Positions 31,899 to 40,400 of a DNA stretch of 42,884 bases are shown here, one piece after another (position 1 is the stretch's first letter; each line of letters begins with the position of its first letter). The notes beneath the pieces are model-generated. The model was not told the origin of the DNA, did not search any database, and was given only the letters and a program-made list of their open reading frames with translations. A program made the translations under genes and the position numbers. Source of the DNA: Nitrospirota bacterium (GTDB lineage: Bacteria > Nitrospirota > Thermodesulfovibrionia > Thermodesulfovibrionales > UBA6898). The stretch lies in NCBI GenBank assembly GCA_016235245.1, contig JACRLO010000039.1:1-42884 (forward strand). Reading direction: 5' to 3'.

Positions 31899-33134
31899 TC
31901 AGCCGTTAAGCGGGATAAAGGTTGTTATGACAAGAAATGATGTCAAAATAATAATCGTTATGATCGTTGCCCATGAAATGTAATTGTACGTTCGGGAATT
32001 CGTATATTCGCCCATAAGCTTCCTGTTATTCACCAGAAGCAGGGCGAAGACCAGGACAAAGGGAAGCAGAAGCCCGTTAATAACAGCAGAAAGGACCATC
32101 AGGAAGACCAGTGGTGCTCCCGGGATCAGGATAACGAGCGATGCAAGAGCGATGGTCATGGTATAGATCCACATAAACTGGGGAGCTTCCTTGAATGTCT
32201 TGTTGATGCCTGCCTCCCATCCCATTGCCTCGCAGACATAATATGCAGTTGCAAGCGGAACGATGATGGCACCAAGCAAAGAGGCGTTGGCAAGACATAT
32301 GGAGAAGACCAGATATGCATATTCCCCGGCAAGGGGTTTTAAGGCAAGCGCTGCTTCTGAAGCCTCATTAATGCGGATGCCATGAGGGAAGAGCAGTGCT
32401 CCACAGGTAACGATGATGAAAAAACTGACGATATCGGTTATAAAGCACCCGATAATTACGTCAAGGCGCGAGGCCTTATACTGCTCTTTCTTGATGCCCT
32501 TCTCTGCGATCGAGGACTGGAGGTAGAACTGCATCCAGGGCGTAATCGTAGTCCCAATGATTGCGATGCTCAGCACAACATATTCTGCATTCCACCTCAT
32601 CTGGGGAATAACTGCGCTTTTCAGAACAGGTCCCCATTCAGGTTTTGCCATAAAGCCTGAAATGACATATCCGAAATAGAGAAGACATGCGAACAGGAGG
32701 ATCTTTTCAACAAACCGGTAGCTTCCCTTTGTAACAAGGATCCATATCGAAATTGCCCCAACCGGTACCATCACAAACTTGCTGAAACCGAGGATCTCCA
32801 TGCTCGCTGCCCATCCTGCAAGATTCGCAACCGTATTGCCGAAATTAGCCACAAAGAGACCCAACATCATAAAAAAGGCTGTCTTGACGCCGAAATTTTC
32901 CCGGATGAGATCAGAAAGCCCTTTCCCTGTGATAACGCCCATGCGGGCGATCGTCTCCTGGATAACCACAAGCGCTACCGTTGTTGGAAGCAGGGTCCAG
33001 AGCAGACCATACCCAAAGCGCGCACCAGCCACAGAATAGGTCGTTATTCCGCTGGCATCATTGTCGATATTTGCCGTGATGATGCCCGGGCCCATGACGC
33101 TGAGGAAAAAGAGTATGTTCTTCCAGAGCTTCAC
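31899..33134 (-). CDS. NRAMP-related divalent metal transporter (possible Mg2+-type)
   Basis: A 411-residue polytopic membrane protein, about 11 helices, of the NRAMP fold (GPGIITANIDNDASGITTYS, VAGARFGYGLLW matches the helix 1 region of MntH). The metal-binding motifs are altered: canonical DPGN in helix 1 is DASG (26-29), so the Asn ligand is lost. The helix 6 MPH motif is TPW (TTITPWMQFYLQSS), so the soft Met ligand that favours Mn and Fe is lost. This pattern fits the NRAMP-related magnesium transporter class (inference). Its ATG overlaps the stop of the upstream MgtE-N/CBS gene, strengthening a magnesium link. Confidence 0.85.
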   Translation of the reverse strand: MKLWKNILFFLSVMGPGIITANIDNDASGITTYSVAGARFGYGLLWTLLPTTVALVVIQETIARMGVITGKGLSDLIRENFGVKTAFFMMLGLFVANFGNTVANLAGWAASMEILGFSKFVMVPVGAISIWILVTKGSYRFVEKILLFACLLYFGYVISGFMAKPEWGPVLKSAVIPQMRWNAEYVVLSIAIIGTTITPWMQFYLQSSIAEKGIKKEQYKASRLDVIIGCFITDIVSFFIIVTCGALLFPHGIRINEASEAALALKPLAGEYAYLVFSICLANASLLGAIIVPLATAYYVCEAMGWEAGINKTFKEAPQFMWIYTMTIALASLVILIPGAPLVFLMVLSAVINGLLLPFVLVFALLLVNNRKLMGEYTNSRTYNYISWATIITIIILTSFLVITTFIPLNG

Positions 33135-34393
33135 ACCCTCCTCCGTTTCTTTTTTGCAGCAGGAGGCAGCAGCAGGTCGATGATGTCGTCGACCGTGATA
33201 ATGCCGTGCATATAGCCGTTCTCATCAACAACCGGGAGTGCAAGAAGGTTATATTTTGAAATAATGCCGGCAACAACCATCTCGTCCTCGCCAGGAGCAA
33301 CGGACTTGATATTCGTTTCCATAATGTCAGCAAGATAGCAGTCATTCTCCGCAAGGAGCATCTCCCTCAGAGAGGCAACTCCTCGGAGTTTTTCTTCCTT
33401 GTCAACGATATAGAGATAATAGACGTTTTCAGCTTCCCGCGCTTCGATTTTGAACTTTTCGGTTGCCTCCTGTACCGTTATATCAGGAGGATAGGCAATA
33501 AAGTCTGTTGTCATAAGACCGCCAGCCGTATCTTCTTCATGGCCGAGAAGTTCCTGGATGTCCTCAGCTTCCTCTTTTTCGATATGCTCGAGAATCTCCT
33601 TTGCGCGCTCTGTAGTCAGATCGCTCAGAACGTCAGCTGCTTCGTCTGGCGGCATTTCTTCAATGATGTCGGCAGCTTTTTCGGTGTCCATGGCACTGAT
33701 GATGTCAGCCTGCATCTCAGGTTTAAGTTCGGACAGGGCCTCTGCCGCAGTTTCGATATCGAGATTATTAAAAAAGGTGGCTCCATCTTTCTGAGACACG
33801 CTGCTGATGATATCGGCAATATCTGCAGGATGAAGGTCTGAGAGCATCTGCCTCGGTATGGTCAGTGATATTTCGGTGAGTTTGGGCTCAAGGGGTTGAA
33901 GGTAGTCCCAGCTGATGAGTGTAAAAGGAAGACTCTTCTTAAAGAGTCTCGCAAGGTCTTCACCGCCCCTTTCCATGCCGAGTCTTCTCAGGATACCCCT
34001 CATGCCCACATCAACGGCAATAAGCACCGCCTCATTATTATATCCTTCGAGCTTGATATCGTTCACCCGAACTACCTTTGCTCCGTTTGCATCAACGATC
34101 TGCTTATCAAGGATATCTCTGAGAATGAGGAGGTCATCAGCCATCATTTCGTATGATTTCAGTGTCTCGGCATACACTTTGGAGGATATTATTTTCTTAT
34201 TAAAGATATTAAGATCATGCCAGGGAAGGTAATATGACTTCTTTTTCCTCTCGATAATAAGTGCGGAGATCTTTGGCAGCGGATCGCCCTTTATAACAAC
34301 GAGGTCACGCACCCGTCCGAGGTCCTCTCCCTTGGGGTCAAGGACTGTCTTTTTGATAATCTCGCTTGAAAAAACTTCAACGAAAAAAGGCAT
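33131..34393 (-). CDS. Soluble PRC-barrel + MgtE-N + CBS-pair protein (no MgtE membrane domain)
   Basis: A 420-residue cytoplasmic protein. The N-terminus has PRC-barrel-like segments (VLDPKGEDLGRVRDLVVIKG; QIVDANGAKVVRVNDIKLEG). The middle, about 185-285, is the superhelical MgtE-N domain (DLHPADIADIISSVSQKDGA, DTEKAADIIEEMPPDEAADV). Then come EEDTAGGLMTTDFIAYP and a CBS pair (about 290-415). In MgtE channels these cytosolic parts bind Mg2+ and gate the pore. Here the pore domain is absent and the next gene, overlapping by four bases, encodes an NRAMP-like transporter. It is likely a Mg2+-responsive regulator of that transporter (inference). GGGGAG precedes the ATG. Confidence 0.88.
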   Translation of the reverse strand: MPFFVEVFSSEIIKKTVLDPKGEDLGRVRDLVVIKGDPLPKISALIIERKKKSYYLPWHDLNIFNKKIISSKVYAETLKSYEMMADDLLILRDILDKQIVDANGAKVVRVNDIKLEGYNNEAVLIAVDVGMRGILRRLGMERGGEDLARLFKKSLPFTLISWDYLQPLEPKLTEISLTIPRQMLSDLHPADIADIISSVSQKDGATFFNNLDIETAAEALSELKPEMQADIISAMDTEKAADIIEEMPPDEAADVLSDLTTERAKEILEHIEKEEAEDIQELLGHEEDTAGGLMTTDFIAYPPDITVQEATEKFKIEAREAENVYYLYIVDKEEKLRGVASLREMLLAENDCYLADIMETNIKSVAPGEDEMVVAGIISKYNLLALPVVDENGYMHGIITVDDIIDLLLPPAAKKKRRRV

Positions 34394-34576
34394 ACGAAAC
34401 TCCCCGGAATTTGCGCAAAAATGCAGGATTTGACTTACAGTATAGACTTATAAGCCTTTTCAGGGCAACAGAAAAGATGGATCGTCATGGTGCTTTTCAA
34501 CTTTTTGATGCTCCTGTTGCAGGTTTGCTATAATCTTTCTGGCTATTATTTATGATATTTACATTGGAGGATGGTT

Positions 34577-35047
34577 ATGAGCTCAGAAGAAAAAAATGAA
34601 CTTGAAGAGAATCTGGAAGGATATAAGGGCAAGATAAGGCCGGTTAATACGGCATCATTGACATGGGACAAGGATCTCATCTTCCTCGGCAGAACGCCTC
34701 GGGGGTTTGAGCTTGATTTCGATGCTGAGGCACAGTGGGGCTGTATTCCTACCGAAAGCCTGCTTCTCAGTGTCGCGGGCTGTCTTGCGATAGATGTCGT
34801 TTCCTTTGTAACAAAGATGAAGGCAAAGATCGCGAAGTTCAAAATAGATATTTCCGGGGAAAGGAACCCGACTCCGCCCCAGTACTACACGAAGATCGAT
34901 ATGGTGCTTCATATATCCGGTGAAAACATTACACCCAAAAAGCTCGACAGGGCAATCTCACTTTCGCAGGAGAAATACTGCTCGGTATATCACTCCCTCA
35001 GAAAAGACCTGCAGGTGAATGTGAACTATGAGATAGAGGAAGCCTAA
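34577..35047 (+). CDS. OsmC-family protein
   Basis: A 156-residue OsmC/Ohr-fold protein with both conserved cysteines: one in SVAGCLAIDVVSFVTKMKAK and one in QEKYCSVYHSLRKDLQVNVN. Other marks are RTPRGFELDFDAEAQWGCIP and TESLLLSVAGC. Members act as thiol peroxidases or are of unknown role. The start is the ATG at 34577 with GGAGG six bases upstream; an ATG two codons earlier overlaps less well. It diverges from the MgtE-N/CBS gene. Confidence 0.9.
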   Translation: MSSEEKNELEENLEGYKGKIRPVNTASLTWDKDLIFLGRTPRGFELDFDAEAQWGCIPTESLLLSVAGCLAIDVVSFVTKMKAKIAKFKIDISGERNPTPPQYYTKIDMVLHISGENITPKKLDRAISLSQEKYCSVYHSLRKDLQVNVNYEIEEA

Positions 35048-35151
35048 ATGCGGAAGTCCCGATGCAATAGAAAAACAACCCTGAAGCGCTGCCTACGAAC
35101 AAAAATATCACATAACAAGTAGCGGCTTCGCATGAAGTGCCCCCTATCTAT

Positions 35152-35198
35152 GCGATATGATTTATGTCATATCGCCATCTGCCCTGCTGGAGTAAAAT
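35152..35198 (+). promoter_or_regulatory. CRP/FNR-type dyad and promoter upstream of ferredoxin
   Basis: Perfect inverted repeat GCGATATGA (35152-35160), six bases, TCATATCGC (35167-35175), which has the TGA-N6-TCA core of CRP/FNR-family sites. A TAAAAT -10 is at 35193-35198. With transcription starting seven bases later, the dyad centre is at -41.5, the class II activator position. No good -35 is seen, as expected for an activated promoter. Confidence 0.6.
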
Positions 35199-35262
35199 GA
35201 AGTTTTGAAAACCTATCAGAAGTTCTTGGGGTATGCAAATCTTATCGGAGAGGTGAACGCGG

Positions 35263-35457
35263 GTGTTTATAGCTATAGTGGATTGGGACAAATGCACCGG
35301 GTGCGGGGATTGTATAAACGCCTGTCCGGTCAAATGTTTTGAGATGTCAGACGGCAAAAGCTTGCCTTATCGGTCGTCCTATTGCATTGACTGCGGCACT
35401 TGCAAAGAGGTCTGTTCCGCTGATGCCATAATTATCAGCATCGGCTGGGGCGGCTAA
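35263..35457 (+). CDS. 2[4Fe-4S] ferredoxin-type protein
   Basis: A 64-residue electron carrier with two cluster motifs: CTGCGDCINACPVKCFEM (CxxCxxCxxxCP) and CIDCGTCKEVCSADAI (second set, last Cys without Pro). The start is GTG with GGAGAGG nine bases upstream. A CRP/FNR-like dyad at -41.5 suggests redox or nutrient control. It is a lone gene; its partner enzyme is not evident. Confidence 0.92.
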   Translation: MFIAIVDWDKCTGCGDCINACPVKCFEMSDGKSLPYRSSYCIDCGTCKEVCSADAIIISIGWGG

Positions 35458-35562
35458 ACGAATTTTCTTGAATCTGCGGATAGAAGCGACTGCCTCTTGC
35501 TGCGGACGCCTCCGTGAATGGCTTAGTCATTGCCTGCGGAACGCCGAGCACTGTGAATAACT

Positions 35563-35604
35563 GAGGCGGCCGGAAGGAGTTTTAAAGCCTCTTCCGGCTG
35601 CCTC
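35563..35604. terminator. Bidirectional hairpin between ferredoxin and rho
   Basis: GAGGCGGCCGGAA (35563-35575) pairs with TTCCGGCTGCCTC (35592-35604), 13 pairs with one wobble. It lies between convergent genes. No long T run follows on either strand, so it may be a weak terminator or a 3'-end stabilising hairpin. Confidence 0.5.
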
Positions 35605-35610
35605 CAATTG

Positions 35611-36870
35611 TTACTTGTTCATCATATCAAAGAAGTCTTTATTGGCCTTTGTGCCGGACAGTTTGCCAAGCAGAAACTCCATGCTCTCAACGGTACTCAG
35701 CGAGTTCAGCACCTTTCTGACGATCCAGATCCTGTTCAGCAGGTCTTTTTCTACCAGCAGTTCTTCTTTTCTTGTGCCTGACGCATTGATATCAATGGTC
35801 GGGAAGATTCTCTTTTCAACGAGCTTCCGGTCGAGATGCAGCTCCATGTTACCTGTTCCCTTGAACTCTTCGAAGATAACATCATCCATCCTGCTGCCGG
35901 TATCAATAAGCGCAGTCGCAAGGATCGTGAGGCTGCCGCCGGTCTCGATATTCCTTGCTGCACCAAAAAATCGTTTTGGTCTCTGGAGCGCATTGGAGTC
36001 AAGGCCGCCTGAAAGGACTTTGCCGCTTGTCGGCATGATCGCATTATACGCCCTCGCAAGCCTGGTAATGCTGTCAAGCAGAATCACGACATTCCTCTTG
36101 CTTTCAACAAGGCGCTTTGCCCGCTCTATTACCATCTCCGAAACCTGAACATGTCTTTGGGGCGGCTCGTCAAAGGTTGAACTGATGATCTCTGCAGTAG
36201 AGACCTGCCGCTTCCAGTCAGTCACTTCTTCGGGCCGCTCATCGATGAGCAGGATGATAAGATGAATATCCCTGTGGTTCTTCTTGATAGCCTTTGCAAT
36301 GGACTGCAGCAGAACGGTCTTTCCTGTCCTGGGTGCGGCAACGATCATGCCTCTTTGCCCCATGCCGATGGGCGTAACCAGATCCATTACGCGTGTTGAG
36401 TAGTCTGTAGAATCATATTCAAGGCGTATTCTCTCGGTCGGATAGTAGGGGATGAGGTTGTCAAAGAGAGGACGATTTACGTTTTCCTCTGGAGATTCGT
36501 GGTTGATCGCCTCGACCTTGAGGAGAGCAAAATACCTCTCAGATTCTTTTGGCGGCCTGATCTGTCCTGAGATCAGGTCTCCGGTCCTGAGATTGAATCT
36601 GCGGATCTGGGAAGGAGAAACATAGATATCATCAGGTCCCGGAAGGTAACTGTAGTCAGGCGACCTGAGGAATCCGAATCCGTCAGGGAGTATTTCAAGG
36701 ACTCCGGCAGAGAAGACATTGCCGGTCTTTTCTGTCTGTGCCTGGAGGATAGCGAATATCAGATCCTGCTTCCTGAGGCCTGAAGCTCCTTCGACCTTCA
36801 GTTCCTTGGCGACAGTAGTAAGTTCATCAATGGTTTTGTCCTTGAGTTCAGAAATTGAGATGTTTCCCAT
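35611..36870 (-). CDS. rho: Transcription termination factor Rho
   Basis: Hexameric RNA helicase that ends transcription. It has the Rho N-terminal SAP-like domain ([20 protein letters not shown]), the RNA-binding cold-shock domain ([40 protein letters not shown]), Walker A ([15 protein letters not shown]), Walker B ([16 protein letters not shown]), the Q/R-loop ([20 protein letters not shown]) and the end [20 protein letters not shown]. At 419 aa it is standard. GAGGAG precedes the ATG. Confidence 0.98.
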   Translation of the reverse strand: MGNISISELKDKTIDELTTVAKELKVEGASGLRKQDLIFAILQAQTEKTGNVFSAGVLEILPDGFGFLRSPDYSYLPGPDDIYVSPSQIRRFNLRTGDLISGQIRPPKESERYFALLKVEAINHESPEENVNRPLFDNLIPYYPTERIRLEYDSTDYSTRVMDLVTPIGMGQRGMIVAAPRTGKTVLLQSIAKAIKKNHRDIHLIILLIDERPEEVTDWKRQVSTAEIISSTFDEPPQRHVQVSEMVIERAKRLVESKRNVVILLDSITRLARAYNAIMPTSGKVLSGGLDSNALQRPKRFFGAARNIETGGSLTILATALIDTGSRMDDVIFEEFKGTGNMELHLDRKLVEKRIFPTIDINASGTRKEELLVEKDLLNRIWIVRKVLNSLSTVESMEFLLGKLSGTKANKDFFDMMNK

Positions 36871-37026
36871 AAATTACTCCTCATCCGGGTTTAGACGTCA
36901 GGTTTTTTATTCGCGGAAGGTTATGCCTATCACGCGGGGTTGCTTTTTACTTGCAGAAATACTTTAGTAACTTACAAAAACCGATTTATCTTTGTCAAGA
37001 GAGCACTTTACAATTTCCTGCTGCAC

Positions 37027-37419
37027 ATGGTAGATTTTCCCATGAAATACGGGGAAAAATCTATACAAAAGGCGAAGCTTGAGGTCTGGGACAACCCGAA
37101 CCCTGAACGTGATTATGAGATCAATATCAGTTATCCGGAGTTCACCTGCCTCTGCCCGCGCTCCGGATACCCCGATTTCGCAACAATCAATCTGCGCTAT
37201 ATCCCTGACAAGAAAATTATTGAACTGAAATCACTAAAGCTTTATCTGAATGCCTTTAGAAGTGCCCATATCTCGCACGAGGAGATCACCAATAAGGTCT
37301 TTGGCGAACTCGAAAAAAAGCTGAAGCCCAGATTTCTTGAAGTGGTCGGCGATTTTAATCCCCGCGGGAATGTGAAGACATTTATTAAAGTAAGCTCAGG
37401 CAATCTCCAAATCAGCTAA
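37027..37419 (+). CDS. queF: NADPH-dependent 7-cyano-7-deazaguanine reductase QueF
   Basis: Reduces preQ0 to preQ1 in queuosine synthesis. It is the unimodular short form (about 130 aa): catalytic Cys region [20 protein letters not shown], the motif [20 protein letters not shown] (His-Glu pair present; the usual Asn of FRN is Ser), and [11 protein letters not shown]. The start is uncertain: ATG at 37027 or 37042, neither with a good ribosome site. The longer frame from 36940 adds unrelated residues. It converges with trpF. Confidence 0.92.
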   Translation: MVDFPMKYGEKSIQKAKLEVWDNPNPERDYEINISYPEFTCLCPRSGYPDFATINLRYIPDKKIIELKSLKLYLNAFRSAHISHEEITNKVFGELEKKLKPRFLEVVGDFNPRGNVKTFIKVSSGNLQIS

Positions 37420-37427
37420 AGGCCAAG

Positions 37428-38036
37428 TTAAGTCTTTGCCCGTTCTATAAAGAGCTTTATTTTCTGATGATCCTTTTTGCCCTTTTCCCGCTCTACCCCG
37501 CTGCATACATCAACACCATATGGCCTCACATGTCTTACAGCGTCAGCAACATTCTCGGGCGTCAGCCCTCCGGCAAGGATGATCCTGCCGAACTGCTTTG
37601 CCTCGACAGCAATGTCCCAGTTGAATTTCTGGCCCGTGCCGCCCAGCTCATCAGCGGAATATGCATCGAGCAGCAACGCAGAGACAATGCCTTTAAATGT
37701 TTTCAGGGGCTCAAGACTGTCGATTGATTTTATCCTGATTGCCTTAACACTTCTCCGGGAGTGATGGCAGGCCTCAGGTCTTTCATTTCCATGGAGTTGA
37801 ATGACATCGATGCCTGCATCAATAGAGAAGCGAATCATTTCCGGGGTCTCATCGACAAACACGCCTACCGTAGTAACGAATGGGGGAATTTTACTGATGA
37901 TCGCTTCAGCCTGTTGCAGGCTAACGCAACGGGGACTTCCCTTAAAGAAAATAAACCCCAGGGCATCTGCACCGAAATCGATCGCAGCTGCAGCATCTTC
38001 GTGATTTGTTATTCCGCAGATCTTGACTCTTACCAT
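37428..38036 (-). CDS. trpF: Phosphoribosylanthranilate isomerase
   Basis: Third step of the tryptophan branch. TIM barrel with VRVKICGITNHEDAAAAIDF (catalytic Cys in KICGIT), GFIFFKGSPRCV, VGVFVDETPEMIR, VIQLHGNERPEAC, LLLDAYSADELGGTGQKFNW (catalytic Asp) and GVDVCSGVEREKGKKDHQKI. The ATG at 38036 has GAGAGG upstream; the longer frame adds 20 foreign residues. It is 202 aa and the last gene of trpC-trpB2-trpF. Confidence 0.95.
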   Translation of the reverse strand: MVRVKICGITNHEDAAAAIDFGADALGFIFFKGSPRCVSLQQAEAIISKIPPFVTTVGVFVDETPEMIRFSIDAGIDVIQLHGNERPEACHHSRRSVKAIRIKSIDSLEPLKTFKGIVSALLLDAYSADELGGTGQKFNWDIAVEAKQFGRIILAGGLTPENVADAVRHVRPYGVDVCSGVEREKGKKDHQKIKLFIERAKT

Positions 38037-38123
38037 AACAAATACCTCTCCGGGAAAAACAAGGGCAAAAGGATTAGTCCTTTTGCCCCCATACAATGCG
38101 TTTGCAAGATTTAGTCTCTCTGG

Positions 38124-39476
38124 TTAAATTACCGGAAGATTTTTCAGGGCCTCCCGAATCTTTTCTTCCGGGTATTCATAGTCTTCCAGTTTGCCTGCCG
38201 CATAGTCTGCATAGGCTGCAAGATCAAGATAGCCATGGCCGCTCAGATTGAAAAAGATCGTTTTCTGCTTGCCCTCTTCCTTTGCTTTCAGCGCCTCATC
38301 AATTGCTGCCTTGATTGCATGAGAACTTTCCGGTGCAGGGATGATGCCTTCCGTCTTTGAAAATTTGATCGCTGCCTCAAAACATGCGTTTTGACCGTAA
38401 GCCACTGCCTCTATCAGCTTGTCGTGATACAGTTGGCAGACAAGAGGCGAGTCTGCATGGTATCTCAGGCCGCCGGCATGGATGCCTGGAGGCATGAAGT
38501 CATGCCCCAACGTATACATCATCATCAGCGGCGTCAAGCCGGCCGTATCCCCAAAGTCATATCGGAACTCTCCCTTGGTAAGCGTTGGGCAGGAAGAAGG
38601 CTCCACCGCGACAACTCGTAACTGCCTGCCGCCTATTTTGTCCTGGAGAAAAGGAAATGCCACCCCGCCAAGATTGCTTCCCCCTCCGCAACAGCCGATG
38701 ACAACGTCAGGATAGTCGCCAACCATCTCGAACTGTTTCTTCGCCTCGAGCCCGATTACGGACTGGTGAAGCACAACATGATTCAGGACTGACCCGAGGG
38801 CATAGTTTGTATCGTTATGCGTTGCAGCGTCTTCAACAGCCTCTGATATGGCGATACCGAGGCTGCCGGGGCTATCAGGGTCAATTTCAAGAATCTTCCT
38901 GCCGGAATTTGTTAAGTTGGAAGGGCTGGGATGCACTGTTGCCCCCCATGTCTCCATTGCGATCCTTCTGTAGGGCTTTTGGCTGTAGCTCACCTTAACC
39001 ATATAGACTGTAACATCAAGGCCGAACATTGTTCCTGCAAGTGCCATGGAGGATCCCCATTGCCCGGCACCGGTTTCTGTTGCGATTCTTCTGATGCCTG
39101 CCTGCTTGTTGTAATATGCCTGAGGGATGGCGGTATTTGGTTTGTGACTGCCAGCAGGGCTTACGCCTTCATATTTATAATAGATCTTTGCGGGAGTGCC
39201 TAGTGCTGCCTCAAGCCTGTGTGCCCTGTAAAGAGGTGACGGTCTCCAGAGACTATATATATTCAGCACTTCCTCGGGTATATCAATCCACCGCTGAGTT
39301 GAAACTTCCTGCTCGATAAGCGCCATGGGGAAAATCGCACTCAGATCCTGCGGACCTACCGGCTGCTTCGTTCCAGGGTGTAACGGCGGCTTTGGCAGAT
39401 TCGGCATATCGGCCATAATATTGTACCACTGCCTGGGGATCTCTCTGTCCGGGAGCACTACTTTTGTTTCCTGCAT
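38124..39476 (-). CDS. trpB: Tryptophan synthase beta chain, TrpB2 (long) type
   Basis: PLP enzyme that joins indole and serine. The PLP lysine lies in [20 protein letters not shown] and the phosphate loop is [11 protein letters not shown]. The long N-terminus ([20 protein letters not shown]) and the sequence [20 protein letters not shown] place it in the TrpB2 family (about 450 aa, TIGR01415), which often acts without a stable TrpA partner. No trpA is adjacent. GGAGGT precedes the ATG. It sits between trpC and trpF. Confidence 0.95.
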   Translation of the reverse strand: MQETKVVLPDREIPRQWYNIMADMPNLPKPPLHPGTKQPVGPQDLSAIFPMALIEQEVSTQRWIDIPEEVLNIYSLWRPSPLYRAHRLEAALGTPAKIYYKYEGVSPAGSHKPNTAIPQAYYNKQAGIRRIATETGAGQWGSSMALAGTMFGLDVTVYMVKVSYSQKPYRRIAMETWGATVHPSPSNLTNSGRKILEIDPDSPGSLGIAISEAVEDAATHNDTNYALGSVLNHVVLHQSVIGLEAKKQFEMVGDYPDVVIGCCGGGSNLGGVAFPFLQDKIGGRQLRVVAVEPSSCPTLTKGEFRYDFGDTAGLTPLMMMYTLGHDFMPPGIHAGGLRYHADSPLVCQLYHDKLIEAVAYGQNACFEAAIKFSKTEGIIPAPESSHAIKAAIDEALKAKEEGKQKTIFFNLSGHGYLDLAAYADYAAGKLEDYEYPEEKIREALKNLPVI

Positions 39477-39545
39477 GTGTTACCTCCGTTTATTTAGCTG
39501 CCTGAAGACTTGGTAGGACCTATTTTACCACAAGGGCTCCTGTTC

Positions 39546-40328
39546 TTACGTGCCCCTCAATTCCCCAATCTTTCTGCCAATGTCTGCAGATTCCATAAAA
39601 GATGTGCCTATCAGCATCGCATCGATGCCTGCCTGTTCAAGCTTCAGGACATCATCCCGCGTCTTTATGCCGCTTTCACTTACGATAATTTTGTCTGCTG
39701 GGATCTCTTTCTTCAGCTCAAGGGTTGTATTCATGTCTATCTGGAGAGTCTTAAGATTCCGGTTGTTAATGCCGATAATGGGGACATTAATCCTCAACGC
39801 CATTTCAAGCTCCTGATGATCATGGACTTCAAAGAGAACAGCCATTCCCAGTTCTCTGGAGACATGAAGATATTCTTCTGCCTGTTTTTCACCAAGGATC
39901 GCTGCGATGAGAAGGATCGCATCCGCCTGGTTTGCCCTCGCCTCATAAATCTGGTATTCGTCGAAAATAAAATCTTTTCTAAGAACAGGAAGCAGGGAAA
40001 TGTTTTTTACCTCATCAAGAAATTCAAGTCGACCCTGAAAAAAATCCTCTTCGGTGAGGACGGATATTGCATTCACTTTCTTCTCTTTATACACAGCCGC
40101 AATCGTCTTATGATTAAAGTCCTGTCTGATAAGTCCCTTCGATGGAGACGCTTTCTTGACTTCGGCAATAAGATGTATTTGCCCGGCTGTTCTTTTTATT
40201 GCCCGTTCGAAGTCAAAAGGCAGAGGGATATCTTTAAGGGAAGTCTTGAGATGAGCCATTGAGGCAGCCGCTTTTGCGTGAGAAAGACGTTCTTTTTTTC
40301 TGGCTATGATTGTGTTTAATATTGACAT
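39546..40328 (-). CDS. trpC: Indole-3-glycerol-phosphate synthase
   Basis: Ring closure to indole-glycerol phosphate, TIM barrel. It has IIARKKERLSHAKAAASMAH, IHLIAEVKKASPSKGLIRQD (catalytic Glu and Lys), ISVLTEEDFFQGRLEFL, LPVLRKDFIFDEYQIYEARA, PIIGINNRNLKTLQIDMNTT and IVSESGIKTRDDVLKLEQAG. At 260 aa it is complete. It is the first gene of the trpC-trpB2-trpF cluster and diverges from murJ across a region with a perfect 15-bp dyad. Confidence 0.97.
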   Translation of the reverse strand: MSILNTIIARKKERLSHAKAAASMAHLKTSLKDIPLPFDFERAIKRTAGQIHLIAEVKKASPSKGLIRQDFNHKTIAAVYKEKKVNAISVLTEEDFFQGRLEFLDEVKNISLLPVLRKDFIFDEYQIYEARANQADAILLIAAILGEKQAEEYLHVSRELGMAVLFEVHDHQELEMALRINVPIIGINNRNLKTLQIDMNTTLELKKEIPADKIIVSESGIKTRDDVLKLEQAGIDAMLIGTSFMESADIGRKIGELRGT

Positions 40329-40364
40329 CCGAAATTTTAAAGGGATTTTGCTTGTTTTAGCAAT

Positions 40365-40400
40365 ATATCAGGGCTCATTTGCTATAATGAGCCCTGATAT
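40365..40400. promoter_or_regulatory. Perfect 15-bp inverted repeat over an extended -10 promoter (trpC/murJ)
   Basis: ATATCAGGGCTCATT (40365-40379), TGCTAT loop, AATGAGCCCTGATAT (40386-40400). The + strand holds TGC-TATAAT (40380-40388), an ideal extended -10. It would start transcription near 40395, four bases before the murJ ATG at 40399. A repressor bound to the dyad would block it. Confidence 0.6.

Noticed and set aside
35048-35124. 24-codon frame after the OsmC-like gene (starting MRKSRCNRKTT)
   Set aside because: No ribosome site, no family likeness and very short.
36871-37026. preQ1 riboswitch upstream of queF
   Set aside because: I could not fit the conserved preQ1-I or preQ1-II core and pseudoknot to this sequence; only a TACAAT box is visible.
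39510-40262. 250-aa open frame on the + strand
   Set aside because: Antisense to trpC, which is complete; typical shadow frame.
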